A stretch of 64,000 nucleotides of DNA from Arachis hypogaea. Its lineage: Eukaryota > Streptophyta > Magnoliopsida > Fabales > Fabaceae. Under the pieces are notes generated by a model that had not been told where the DNA came from, ran no database searches, and worked only from the letters and a program-made list of their open reading frames with translations. Made by a program: the position numbers and the translations under genes. Within the stretch, counting starts at the first letter, position 1. Every line of letters begins with the position of its first letter. Location of the stretch: contig NC_092048.1 of assembly GCF_003086295.3 (NCBI RefSeq), positions 38,688,425-38,752,424 of the forward strand, written 5' to 3'. Positions 13,197-23,897 of the stretch are shown in pieces.

Positions 13197-14735
13197 TGAT
13201 GAGCGGATATTTTATACGCTTTTTGGGGTTAATTTCACATAGATTTTAGTATATTTTAGTTAGTTTTTAGTTTATTCTCATTAGTTTCTAGGCAAAATTC
13301 ATATTTCTGGACTTTACTATGAGTTTGTGTGTTTTTCTGTGATTTCAGGTATTTTCTGGCTGATATTGAGGGAGCTGAGCAAAAATCTGATTCAGGCTGA
13401 AAAAGGACTGCTGATGCTGTTAGATTCTGACCTCTTTGCACTCAAAATGGAATTTCTGGAGCTACAGGAGTCCAAATGGCGCGCTTCCAATTGCGTTGGA
13501 AAGTAGACATCCAGGGCTTTCCAGCAATATATAATAGTCCATACTTTTCTCAAGGATAGATGATGTAAACTGGCATTGAACGCCAGTTTCATGCTGCTGT
13601 CTGGCGTCCAGCGCCAGAAACAAGTTACAAAGTGGAGTTCAACGCCAGAAACAGGTTACAACCTGGCGTTGAACGCCCAAAACAGCTCAGGCACGTGAGA
13701 AGCTTTAATCTCAGCCCTAGCACACCCCAAGTGGGCCCCAAAAGTGGATTTCTGCACTATCTGTCATAGTCTACTCATTTTCTGTAAACCTAGGTTACCA
13801 GTTTAGTATTTAAACAACTTTTAGAGATTTATTTTGTATCTCATGACATTTTAGATCTGAATTTTGTACTCTTTGACGGCATGAGTCTCTAAACTCCATT
13901 GTTGGGGGTGAGGAGCTCTGCTGTGTCCTGATGAATTAATGCAAGTAATTCTGTTTTCCATTCAAACATGCGTGTTCCTATCTAAGATATCCATTCGCGC
14001 CTAACTATGGAGAAGGTGATGATCAGTGACACTCATCACCTTCCTCACTCCATGAACGTGTGTCTGACAATCACCTCCGTTCTACATCCGATTGAATGAA
14101 TATCTCTTAGATTCCTTAATCAGAATCTTCATGGTATAAGCTAGATTGATGGCAGCATTCATGAGAATCCGAAAAGTCTAAACCTTGTCTGTGGTATTCC
14201 GAGTAGGATCCTGGGATTGAATGGCTGTGACGAACTTCAAACTCACGAGTGCTGGGCGTAGTGACAGCCGCAAAAGGATAGTAATTCCTATTCCGGTACG
14301 ATTGAGAACCTGCAGATGATTAGCCGTGCGGTGACAGTGCATTTGGACCCTTTTCACCGGAAGGATGGATGGTAGCCATTGACAACGGTGATCCACCTAT
14401 ACACAGCTTGCCATAGGAGGACGTGCGTGTGTGAATCAGAAAACAGAGGAAAGCAGAATTTCAGAAGACAAAGCATCTCCAAAACTCCAACATATTCTCC
14501 ATTATTGCATACAAGTATAATTTGTGTTCTGCCTCTTTTCTCCTTGCAATCATATTTGATAAGTGAATTATTTTATTGTCTTCCTGACTAAGAGGTATAA
14601 GATAACCATAGATTGCTTCAAGCCAACAATCTCCGTGGGATCGACCCTTACTCACGTAAGGTATTACTTGGACGACCCAGTGCACTTGCTGGTTAGTTGT
14701 GCGAAATTACATTGTGAAGTAATTTTCGTGCACCA
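13197..14735 (+). repeat. 5' LTR of E1
   Basis: Begins TGATGAGCGGATATTTTATA and ends TAATTTTCGTGCACCA. The palindrome words GGCGTT-n-AACGCC and variants lie at about 13570-13680, upstream of a weak TATA-like stretch (TTTAGTATTTAAAC near 13803). Unlike E0 and E3 it lacks the internal fossil primer site near its end. Confidence 0.9.
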
Positions 14736-14741
14736 AGTTTT

Positions 14742-14759
14742 TGGCGCCGTTGCCGGGGA
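14742..14759 (+). other. Primer-binding site, tRNA-Asp
   Basis: TGGCGCCGTTGCCGGGGA is an exact complement of the 3' end of plant tRNA-Asp(GUC), 6 nt after the LTR. Confidence 0.9.
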
Positions 14760-15549
14760 TTGTTCGTGTTTGAACAACTGACGGTTTATTTTGTTTCTTA
14801 GATTAGGAAAATTTTTCTTTTTGGTTTAGAGTCTCTTATTATTGTTCTTGGTTAAAAAAATACTTCTTCAAAACAAGTGTTACATTCATAACTCATTTGG
14901 CTAGAGTGTTAGTCTGTGTTCTTGGTAATTGGGTTAGAATCTTTTATACTCTTTTCAAAATCTTCTTTTTCATAAATAATAATTTCTCTATTAAATTTTG
15001 TGCCAAACTTTAAGTTTGGTGTTTTCTTGTTGATTTCCCTTTGGTTTTCGAAAATTTTGGTTTGGTTTTCTAAAAATTTTAAGTTTGGTGTTCTTTCTTC
15101 ATGTTTTTGTGTTCTTGTGAGTCTTCAAAGTGTTCTTGAGTTTTCCTTGTGTCTTGATCTTAAAATTTTTAAGTTTGGTGTTCCTTGGTGTTTTCCCTCC
15201 AAAATTTTCAAAAACAAGGAGCATTAGATCTAAAAATTTTAAATCTTGTGCTATCTTATTGTTTTTCTCTCTCCTCTTTAAATTCAAAAATATATGTTCT
15301 CTCTATTTTAAAGCAAATTTTCGAAATTTGCCTTTAAAATTCAGATTTTTATTTCAAAATTTAAAACCTTTTTCAAAAATCATCATATCCTTTTCAAAAC
15401 ATCCTAACCACTTTCTCTCTCCTCATTTTTTCAAAAATTTTCAACCATTTTTATTTATTTTATTTTAATTTATTTCATTTTTGAAATAAATAAATAAATA
15501 AATAAATAAAAATATTTTTTTTATTTTACATCATCTCCCTTTCTCCATC
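14760..15549 (+). other. Leader (5' untranslated region) of E1
   Basis: Non-coding, T-rich. It holds three copies of TTTAAGTTTGGTGTT (about 15009, 15077, 15168), the same word that abuts the 3' LTR, and an (AAAT)n microsatellite at about 15484-15511. The first ATG in the gag frame is at 15550. Confidence 0.7.
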
Positions 15550-16617
15550 ATGGATCTAAGTGGAAATGAACAATCCAGGAGGACTCTGGGGTCATATGCT
15601 AACCCCTCTACTGCTTCATATGGGAGTAGCATCTGCATACCCTCCATTGGAGTCAGTAGCTTCGAGTTGAATCCTCAGCTCATTATCATGGTGCAGCAAA
15701 ATTGCCAGTATTCCAGTCTTCCACAGGAAGAACCTACAGAGTTTCTGGCACAATTTTTACAAATTGCTGACACAATACATGATAAGGAAATAGATCAGGA
15801 TGTCTACAGACTATTACTGTTTGCATTTGCTGTAAAAGATCAAGCTAAGAGGTGGTTAAATAACCAACCTAAGGCCAGTATAAGAACATGGAAACAGCTG
15901 ACAGAAAAATTCCTGAATCAATAATTTCCCCCAAAACGGATGACACAGCTAAGGCTGGACATCCAAGGCTTTAAACAAGGAGATAATGAATCTCTTTATG
16001 ATGCCTGGGAGAGATACAGAGAGATGCTACGAAAATGCCCCTCTGAAATATTTTCAGAGTGGGTTCAGTTAGACATCTTCTATTATGGGCTTGCAGAAGG
16101 AGCTCAGATGTCTCTAGATTACTCAGCTGGTGGATCTATCCACATGAGAAAGACAATTGAAGAGGCTCAAGAGCTCATTGATATAGTTGCCAGGAATCAG
16201 CATCTGTACCTAAGCAGTGACCCTTCCATGAAAGAAGAGGTTAAAACAGTAACTGCTGAACTCAGTCCTGTAAAACAAGCTGCTGAATTCAATCAGCAAT
16301 TGGACTTTCTAACAAAGCAGTTAACCGAATTCAAGGATAAACTACAAGAGACAAGGATGGCTAATATAAATATGGAAGAACAATTGAAGCAAACAAAGCA
16401 GCAGCTGTCAAGACAAATAACAGAAGAATGCCAAGCAGTTCAATTAAGAAGTGGGAAAACATTAAATACCCCACCTCAAGGCAGCAAAGAGCTAAGGAAT
16501 GAGCAAACCACCCAAAATTCACCTGAGGACAGTAAGAGCCCAGGGAAAAGTAATTCTGCCATTAAAACGCCAACAATCTGGTGGAAGGCTGGTGCTGAAC
16601 GCCCAGACTATGCCTAA
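15550..16617 (+). pseudogene. E1 gag (broken)
   Basis: Gag forms the particle that packages element RNA. The frame from ATG 15550 has the retrotransposon gag core: SFELNPQLIIMVQQN, FLAQFLQIADT, LLLFAFAVKDQAKRWL, then YDAWERYREMLRKCPSE and FYYGLAEGAQMSLDYSAGG. An in-frame TAA at 15922-15924 replaces a residue just before FPPKR, which is uninterrupted in E2. A second stop at 16615-16617 lies in the gag-protease linker. After it the same frame stays open into protease. A coiled-coil-like, Gln-rich stretch follows the core (about residues 250-300). No CCHC zinc knuckle is visible. Confidence 0.85.
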
Positions 16618-16732
16618 GACTGGCGTTCAACGCCAATAACAAGCAAGGACTGGCGTTCAACGCCAGAAACAAGCAAGGATCTGGCGCTGAACGCCCAAAA
16701 TGGGCACAGTTCTGGTGTTCAGATGCCAGGAA
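16574..16732 (+). repeat. Palindrome words inside the gag-protease linker
   Basis: Five words of the GGCGTT-n-AACGCC type (for example CTGGCGTTCAACGCCAG) lie inside the coding linker and, except for the stop at 16615, are read through in frame. The same word is found in this element's LTR and after pol. E2 has an Asn/Gln-rich linker here instead. Confidence 0.75.
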
Positions 16733-18639
16733 CAGACAAGGAGTTGGCGTCTCGCGTCACTCCAGCTTCTAACTCTAGCACTCAATTGCCAGTGAGGGAT
16801 CAGACACACACAAGTGCTGATGACAATCCCTCTAAAAAGGCTTCTTCAACCACTTCTGTAGGCAACAAACCTACAACAACTAAGGTTGAGGAATATAAAG
16901 CCAAGATACCTTATCCTCAAAAACTCCGGAAAGAGGAGCAGGATAAGCAATTTGCTCGCTTTGCAGATTATCTCAGGACTCTTGAAATAAAGATTCCATT
17001 TGCAGAGGCACTTGAGCAAATACCTTCTTATGCCAAGTTCATGAAAGAGATCTTGAGTCATAAAAAGGATTGGAGAGAAACAGAAAGATTTCTCCTCACT
17101 GAAGAATGCAGTGCAATCATTCTAAAAAGCTTTCCTGAAAAGCTTAAAGACCCTGGGAGTTTTCTGATACCATGCATATTAGAAGGTAATTGCACCAAGA
17201 CAGCTTTGTGCGATCTTGGGGCAAGCATCAACCTAATACATGCATCCACTATCAGAAAGCTTGGCTTAACTGAAGAAGTTAAACCAACCCGGATATGTCT
17301 CCAACTTGCTGATGGCTCCATTAAATACCCATCAGGCGTGATTGAAGACATGATTATCAGAGTTGGGCCATTCGCCTTCCCTACTGACTTTGTAGTGCTG
17401 GAAATGGAGGAGCACAAGAGTGCTACTCTCATTCTAGGAAGACCCTTTCTAGCAACTGGACGAACCCTCATTGATGTCCAACAGGGGGAAATAACCCTGA
17501 GAGTCAATGATGATGAGTTTAAGTTGAATGCTGTCAAAGCCATGCAGCATCCAGACACACCAAAAGACTGCATGAAAGTTGATCTTATCGACTCTTTGGT
17601 AGAAGAGATCAACATGGCTGAGAGTCTCGAATCAGAGTTGGAAGACATCTTTAAAGATGTTCAGCCTGATTTGGAGGATTCAGAGGAGATTAAAGAGCCT
17701 CTGAAATTTCCTCTGGAAGAGGAAAAACCTCCTAAACCCGAGCTCAAACCATTACCACCATCCCTGAAATATGTATTTCTGGGAGAAGGTGATACTTTTC
17801 CAGTGATCATAAGCTCTGCTTTAAACCCACAGGAAGAGGAAGCACTTATTCAAGTGCTAAGGACACACAAGACAGCTCTTGGGTGGTCCATAGGTGACCT
17901 TAAGGGCATAAGCCCAGCTAGATGCATGCACAAAATCTTAAAGGAGGATAATGCTAAACCAGTGGTTCAACCACAGAGGCGGCTAAATCCAACCATGAAG
18001 GAAGTGGTGCAGAAAGAGGTCACCAAATTACTAGAGGCTGGGATTATTTATCCTATTTCTGATAGCCCCTGGGTGAGCCCTGTCCAAGTCGTCCCAAAAA
18101 AGGGAGGCATGACAGTGATTCATAATGAAAAAAATGAACTGGTTCCTACAAGAACAGTTACAGGGTGGCGCATGTGTATTGACTACAAAAGGCTCAATAC
18201 AGCCACCAGAAAGGATCATTTTCCTCTACCATTCATAGACCAGATGCTAGAAAGACTGGCAGGTCATGATTATTACTGCTTTCTGGATGGCTACTCAGGC
18301 TATAACCAGATTGCAGTAGATCCCCAAGATCAAGAGAAAACAGCATTCACATGTCCATCTGGAGTATTTGCTTATAGAAGGATGCCATTTGGGCTGTGTA
18401 ATGCGCCTACAACCTTCCAGAGATGCATGCTCTCTATTTTCTCTGATATGGTGGAAAAATTTCTGGAAGTCTTCATGGATGACTTCTCAGTATATGGAGA
18501 CTCATTCAGCTCCTGTCTTGATCACCTGAAGCTTGTTTTGAAGAGATGCCAAGAGACCAACCTAGTTTTAAACTGGGAAAAATGTCACTTCATGGTGACT
18601 GAAGGGTCCTTGGGCATAAAATCTCAAACAAGGGGATAG
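16618..18639 (+). pseudogene. E1 protease and reverse transcriptase (broken pol, first part)
   Basis: Continues the gag frame. The aspartic protease shows ALCDLGASINLI (catalytic Asp codon at 17212) and ILGRPFLAT. Reverse transcriptase follows: [15 protein letters not shown] entry, [62 protein letters not shown] and the catalytic FMDDFSVYG (about 18475). The frame ends at 18639 after a small deletion near 18605, at the EG/LGHK junction, which shifts the rest into the next frame. The domains themselves are otherwise complete. Confidence 0.9.
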
Positions 18640-20624
18640 AGGTGGATCAAGCAAAAATAGAGGTAATTGAAAAATTACCACCACCTGCCAATGTTAAGGC
18701 AATCAGAAGCTTTCTGGGGCATGCAGGATTCTATAGGAGGTTTATAAAGGATTTTTCAAAAATCGCAAAACCTCTAAGCAATCTGCTAGCTGCTGACACG
18801 CCATTTGTTTTTGACACAGAGTGTCTGCAGGTGTTTGAAACGTTGAAAGCTAAGCTGGTCACAGCACCAGTTATTTCTGCACCAGACTGGACATTACCAT
18901 TTGAGCTAATGTGTGATGCCAGTGATCACGCCATTGGTGCAGTATTAGGACAGAGGCATGACAAGCTTCTGCACGTCATTTATTATGCTAGTCACGTTTT
19001 AAATGATGCCCAGAAAAATTACACAACCACAGAAAAAGAATTACTTACAGTGGTTTATGCCATTGACAAGTTCAGATCATACTTAGTAGGATCAAAAGTG
19101 ATTGTGTATACTGACCATGCTGCTCTTAAATATCTACTCACAAAGCAGAATTCAAAACCCAGGCTCATCAGATGGGTGTTGCTTCTGCAAGAGTTTGATA
19201 TAGAAATAAGAGACAGAAAAGGGACAGAGAACCAAGTGGCTGATCATCTGTCCCGGATAGAGCCAGTAGAAGGGACGTCCCTCCCCTTTCTTGAGATCTC
19301 TGAGACTTTTCCGGATGAGCATTTATTTGCCATTCAGGAAACACCATGGTTTGCCGATATTGCAAACTATAAAGCTGCAAGGTTCATACCCAAAGAGTAC
19401 GATAGGCAACAAAAGAAAAAATTAATCACTGATGCAAAGTACTACTTGTGGGATGAACCCTATCTCTTTAAAAGATGTGCAGACAGAATAATCCGTAGGT
19501 GTGTTCCTAGAGAAGAAGCACAAAGAATCCTATGGCATTGCCATGGATCTCAATATGGAGGCCATTTCGGAGGTGAGCGAACAGCCACCAAGGTCCTCCA
19601 ATGTGGCTTCTATTGGCCCACACTCTATAAAGATTCCCGAGAGTTTGTACGTAACTGTGACAGTTGCCAAAGAGCTGGTAATCTGCCTCATGGTTACGCC
19701 ATGCCTCAACAAGGAATCTTGGAGATTGAGTTGTTTGACGTATGGGGAATTGACTTCATGGGACCTTTCCCACCATCATTCTCAAACACTTATATTCTGG
19801 TGGCAGTTGACTATGTATCAAAATGGGTTGAGGCCATTGCCACACCCACCAATGATACTAAAACAGTGCTGAAGTTCCTCCAGAAATATATCTTCAGCAG
19901 GTTTGGGGTCCCTAGAGTACTAATCAGTGATGGGGGCACTCACTTCTGCAACAAACAGCTTTACTCTGCCATGGTCCGGTATGAGATTCGCCACAAGGTA
20001 GCGACTCCATATCATCCACAGACTAATGGACAAGCTGAAGTCTCTAACAGAGAGCTAAAAAGAATCCTAGAATGGACTGTAAATACCCGTAGAAAGGATT
20101 GGGCAAGAAGCTTGGATGATGCTCTGTGGGCATACAGAACAGCATTCAAGACTCCTATAGGGACCTCTCCATACCAACTGGTCTATGGTAAGGCATGTCA
20201 CCTGCCCGTGGAACTGGAACATAAAGCCTACTGGGCAACCAGATTCCTGAACTTTGATGCCAGATTAGCTGGAGAAAAAAGATTGCTCCAGCTAAATGAG
20301 CTAGAGGAATTCAGATTCACTACTTTCGAAAATGCCAAGCTTTATAAAGAAAAATAAAAAAAGTGGCATGACAGAAAGCTATCATCTAGAATCTTTGAAC
20401 CAGGACAAAAGGTTCTGTTGTTCAACTCTAGGCTCAGGCTATTCCCCGGGAAACTGAAGTCCCAGTGGAGGGGACCATATGTGATTACAAGTGTATCACC
20501 ATATGGTTATGTGGAGCTTCAAGATATTGATTCTGATAAGAAGTTCATTGTCAATGAACAGAGAATCAAGCACTATCTTGAAGGCAATGTTGAGCAAGAG
20601 TGCTCAAGACTGAAGCTAGACTAA
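18640..20624 (+). pseudogene. E1 RNase H and integrase (broken pol, second part)
   Basis: After the frameshift, connection and RNase H motifs follow: [70 protein letters not shown]. Integrase has the HHCC finger ([13 protein letters not shown] ... CDSCQRAG) and the DD35E triad in [18 protein letters not shown] and GQAEVSNRE. The two later acidic residues are 36 apart, as expected. A TAA at 20355-20357 splits off the C-terminal GPY/F-type module (LRLFPGKLKSQWRGPY). There is no chromodomain, in agreement with Athila. The frame ends at 20622-20624, 12 nt before the double hairpin. Confidence 0.9.
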
Positions 20625-20636
20625 AAGCTCAGCAAG

Positions 20637-20683
20637 GTCCAGCTAAAGACAATAAAGAAGCGCTTGCTGGGAGGCAACCCAGC
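20637..20683 (+). other. Post-pol double hairpin, E1
   Basis: Hairpin A: GTC-CAGCTAAA-GAC (20637-20650, weak here). Then AAGCGCTT, then hairpin B: GCTGGG-AGGCAA-CCCAGC (20666-20683), a perfect 6-bp stem. The same arrangement with compensating changes occurs in E2, E3 and E4, always just after the last stop of the main frame. Confidence 0.7.
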
Positions 20684-20857
20684 CATGGGGCATCAATCCT
20701 CTAAGCATTTTTGCCCTATTTTTATTTTTATTTGTTTATATAAAGTTCATTGATAACAAGGTAAAGAATCAATTGCATAAGTTCACAGGGTTATAGAAGG
20801 ATTCTGCACACAAAACAGAGAAAAAGAGCTCACTGGCAAGAAAACGCCAGTAAAAGT

Positions 20858-21136
20858 CTGTTTTGGGCGTTCAACGCCCAACAGAAGCATCCACTGGGCG
20901 TTGAACGCCAGTGAGGATAGCCATCTGGGTGTTAAACGCCAGAAATAAGCTCTTTCTGGGCGTTTAACGCCAGATTTACAGCATTCTGGGCGTTCAGAAA
21001 AACGCCCAGTAACAAAGGACTTCCTGGCGTTCAATGCCAGAAAGAAGCAGCAGCTGGGCGTTGAACACCCAAGAGAGGCAGCATTTGGGCGTTGAACGCC
21101 CAAAACATGCAGCGTTTGGGCGTTCAAACGCCAGGA
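20858..21136 (+). repeat. Palindrome array between pol and ORF2, E1
   Basis: About ten words of the type TGGGCGTTGAACGCCCA or CTGGCGTTTAACGCCAG in 280 bp, spaced 25-35 bp. Minus-strand frames over it are artefacts of the palindrome. 21137-21555 is T-rich and non-coding. Confidence 0.85.
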
Positions 21137-21558
21137 TGGTGGGGAGGAGGTAAATTCATTTTTTCTTCATATTTTTCATTTTAATCTTAATTTTCATGCT
21201 TCAATTCATGATTTCTTGCATAAACATGTTAAGAACCCTGATTTCTAAAATCCCTAATTTCTAAAAACCCTACCTTAAAAATATCAAATGTATCTTAATT
21301 CATAAGCACAAACCTTCTTTTTCAAATTCAATCCAACTCTTTTTCAAATTTTCAAAACAAATCTAATTTTTTCAACTAATATCTTTTTCAAATCTCCACG
21401 TTATCTTTTTCAAAATCTAGATTTATCTTTTTCAAAAATTTTTCATATCTTTTCAATTTTAAACTATATCCTCTCTTATCATATCTTCTATCTTATCTTC
21501 TCCAAATCAATCCTTTTATCATATCTTTTCAAAATTTTCGAACCCACCCCCTTCCCTT

Positions 21559-21565
21559 TATATAT
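21559..21565 (+). promoter_or_regulatory. Candidate internal TATA box ahead of ORF2 (E1)
   Basis: TATATAT in CCCTTTATATATGGG lies 131 nt upstream of the ORF2 ATG and 420 bp after the palindrome array. E3 has a TATATAAA at the corresponding place. This is compatible with ORF2 having its own promoter. Confidence 0.4.
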
Positions 21566-21640
21566 GGGTTCGGCCTCCACCCTCCTCCATCAACAATTGC
21601 ACCTAGCTCTCCTTCTATCCCTCTCCTTTCTTTTCTTTTG

Positions 21641-21672
21641 CTTGAGGACAAGCAAACCTCTAAGTTTGGTGT
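21641..21672 (+). promoter_or_regulatory. Internal copy of the pre-LTR block ahead of ORF2 (E1)
   Basis: CTTGAGGACAAGCAA, then CTAAGTTTGGTGT, 24 nt before the ORF2 ATG. The same two words in the same order abut the 3' LTR at 23864-23897. A pyrimidine-rich tract precedes it. Confidence 0.6.
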
Positions 21673-21695
21673 GTTTATCTGTGATCACTAAGAGC

Positions 21696-22829
21696 ATGGC
21701 TCCTAAGGGAAAACAACCCACTTCAAGAGGCAAGAAAGAGAGCGTTCCAAAACCACTTTGGAATCAAGGGAAGTACTTATCTAAAGAACATTCAGACCAT
21801 TACTCTAAAATAATAGGTCTAAGATCAGTGATCCCGGAAGTTAGATTCGATCTGAAAGAAGACGAATATCCAGAGATCCAGGAGCAAATTCGAATCAGGA
21901 ACTGAGAGGTCCTAGCTAATCCTGAAACGAAAGTGGGAAGGAATATGGTCCAGGAGTTCTATGCTAATATATGGCATACAGACAGGCAAAGACTATCTGG
22001 ATCTGATATCTATGACTATCGAACCATGGTCAGAGGAAAGATTATTCATACCCACCCTGACAAGATCAGCGAGATCTTAAAGCTACCTCAGCTGAAAGAT
22101 GATCCAGACTCCTTCAATAGGAGAATGATGAGAACAAATAAGAGCCTGGATAAGATTCTAGAAGACATATGCATCCCTGGAGCCAGGTGGACCACCAGCA
22201 CGAAGGGTGTTCCTAATCAACTCAAAAGAGAAGATCTCAAACCAGTAGCCAGAGGCTGACTGGACTTCATTGGGCATTCTCTGCTGCCCACTAGCAACCG
22301 TTCTGAAGTCACTATTAAAAGAGCAGTGATGATCCATTGCATCATGATGGGAAAAGAAGTGGAAGTTCATCAACTGATTTCAACTGAATTCTACAAAATT
22401 GCTAACAAAAATTCTAAAGAGGCCAGGTTGGCTTACCCAAGCTTGATTTCTCTGCTCTGCAAGGACGCTGGAGTAAGGATGGGAATAACTGAGTATATAT
22501 CAATTGAGAAACCAATCACCAAAGCATCAATGGAAAAACAACAAGCACAGGATGACCCCATCAAGAAGAAAGCACAGGAAATTCTCCCAGAAATCCCTCA
22601 ATCTGAATAATGGGAGTATCTTTAAACATCCATAACCAAGATGCAAGAAGCTATGGAACAAATAATAAAGGAACAGAAGGAACAAAGTCAAATTCTTTGC
22701 TACTTGATTAAAGAACAGGAAGAGCAAGGGCGTGACTTGAGGGAATTAAAGCGCCAGAAGTTATCTCTTGAAGGACCAAGCACCCCACAGATCCGAGGAA
22801 CATCCACTTCCCAGAACAAAGGTTGTTAA
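21696..22829 (+). pseudogene. E1 ORF2, Athila third gene (broken)
   Basis: The protein matches the intact E3 ORF2 along its length: MAPKGK start, PEVRFDLKEDEYPEIQEQI, VQEFYANIW, YRTMVRGK, LKREDLKPVARG, AVMIHCIMMGKEVEVHQLI, YPSLISLLCKDAG and a Gln/Glu-rich coiled-coil tail. Two TGA codons (21903-21905, 22257-22259) stand where E3 has Trp, and two TAA (22608-22610, 22623-22625) precede the tail. The gene sits where env lies in retroviruses, but no signal peptide or membrane segment is visible. Its function is unknown. Family assignment (Athila ORF / 'putative plant transposon protein') is from memory. Confidence 0.8.
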
Positions 22830-23897
22830 ATTCCAATTTCTGCTTTAACTCTGTGATATTTGTCATTATAGGAGTTTACCTTAGGAGTCATATAATAGTA
22901 ATTAGTGTCTATTTTGATTTTATCTCCAATTAAGTTATAGTCTATTTTTCTCATCATCAGCAAACATGAATAAAATAGCAGATCTTTTGAATAAGAGGCA
23001 ATAAAATTCGAGTTTTAATAAGAAAAAAATTCTAATCAGTAACATGTGGTGGCAATGCTTTCTATCTTCTGAATGAATGCTTGAACAGTGCATATATCTT
23101 TTGAATTTGTTGTTTAAGACTGTTAAATATGTTGGCTCTTGAAAGAATGATGAACATGAGACATGTTATTGATAATCTGAAAAATCATAAAAATGTTTCT
23201 TGAAGCAAGAAAAAGCAGCAAAGAACAAAGCTTGCAGAAAAAAAAAAAACCAAGCAAAAAAAGCCAAAAGCCCTTAAAACCAAGAGGCAAGGGTAAATAA
23301 AAAGGATCCCAAGGCTTTGAACATCAGTGGATAGGATGGCCTAAAGGAATAAAATCCTGGCCTAAGCGGCTAAACCAGGCTGTCCCTAGTCATGTGCTTG
23401 TGGCGTGAAGGTGTCAAGTGAAAACTTGAGACTGAGCGGTTAAAGTCAAGGTCCAAAGCAAAAAGAAGAGTGTGCTTAAGAACCCTGGACACCTCTAATT
23501 GGGGACTTTAGCAAAGCTGAGTCACAATCTAAAAGGGTTCACCCAATTATGTGTCTGTGGCATTTATGTATCCGGTGGTAATACTCGAAAACAAAGTGCT
23601 TAGGGCCACGGCCAAGACTCATAAAGTAGCTGTGTTCAAGAATCATCATACTGAAATAAGAGAATCAATAACACTATCTGAATTCTAAGTTCCTATAGAT
23701 GCCAACCACTCTAAGCTTCAATGGATAAAGTGAGATGCCAAAACTGTTCGGAAGCAAAAAGCTACTAGTCCCGCTCATCTAATTAGAATCTGAGCTTCAC
23801 TCAAAAACTCTGAGATATTATTGCTTCTTGACTTATTGGTCTTCTATTTTATTTGTCTAGTTGCTTGAGGACAAGCAACAGTTCAAGTTTGGTGTTG
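22830..23897 (+). other. 3' non-coding region and pre-LTR block of E1
   Basis: No coding frame. 23203-23780 is strongly conserved with 1-620 (E0) and with 50480-51080 reversed (E3), although non-coding. It ends CTTGAGGACAAGCAA ... TTCAAGTTTGGTGTTG (23864-23897) directly against the LTR. This is where the plus-strand primer should lie, although the block is not a clean purine run. Confidence 0.75.

Noticed and set aside
14742..14759. tRNA-Asp gene
   Set aside because: Only the 18-nt complement of the tRNA 3' end is present, next to an LTR: a primer site, not a gene.
20783..21127. 114-codon minus-strand frame between pol and ORF2
   Set aside because: It is the reverse reading of the GGCGTT/AACGCC array, with no independent coding signal.
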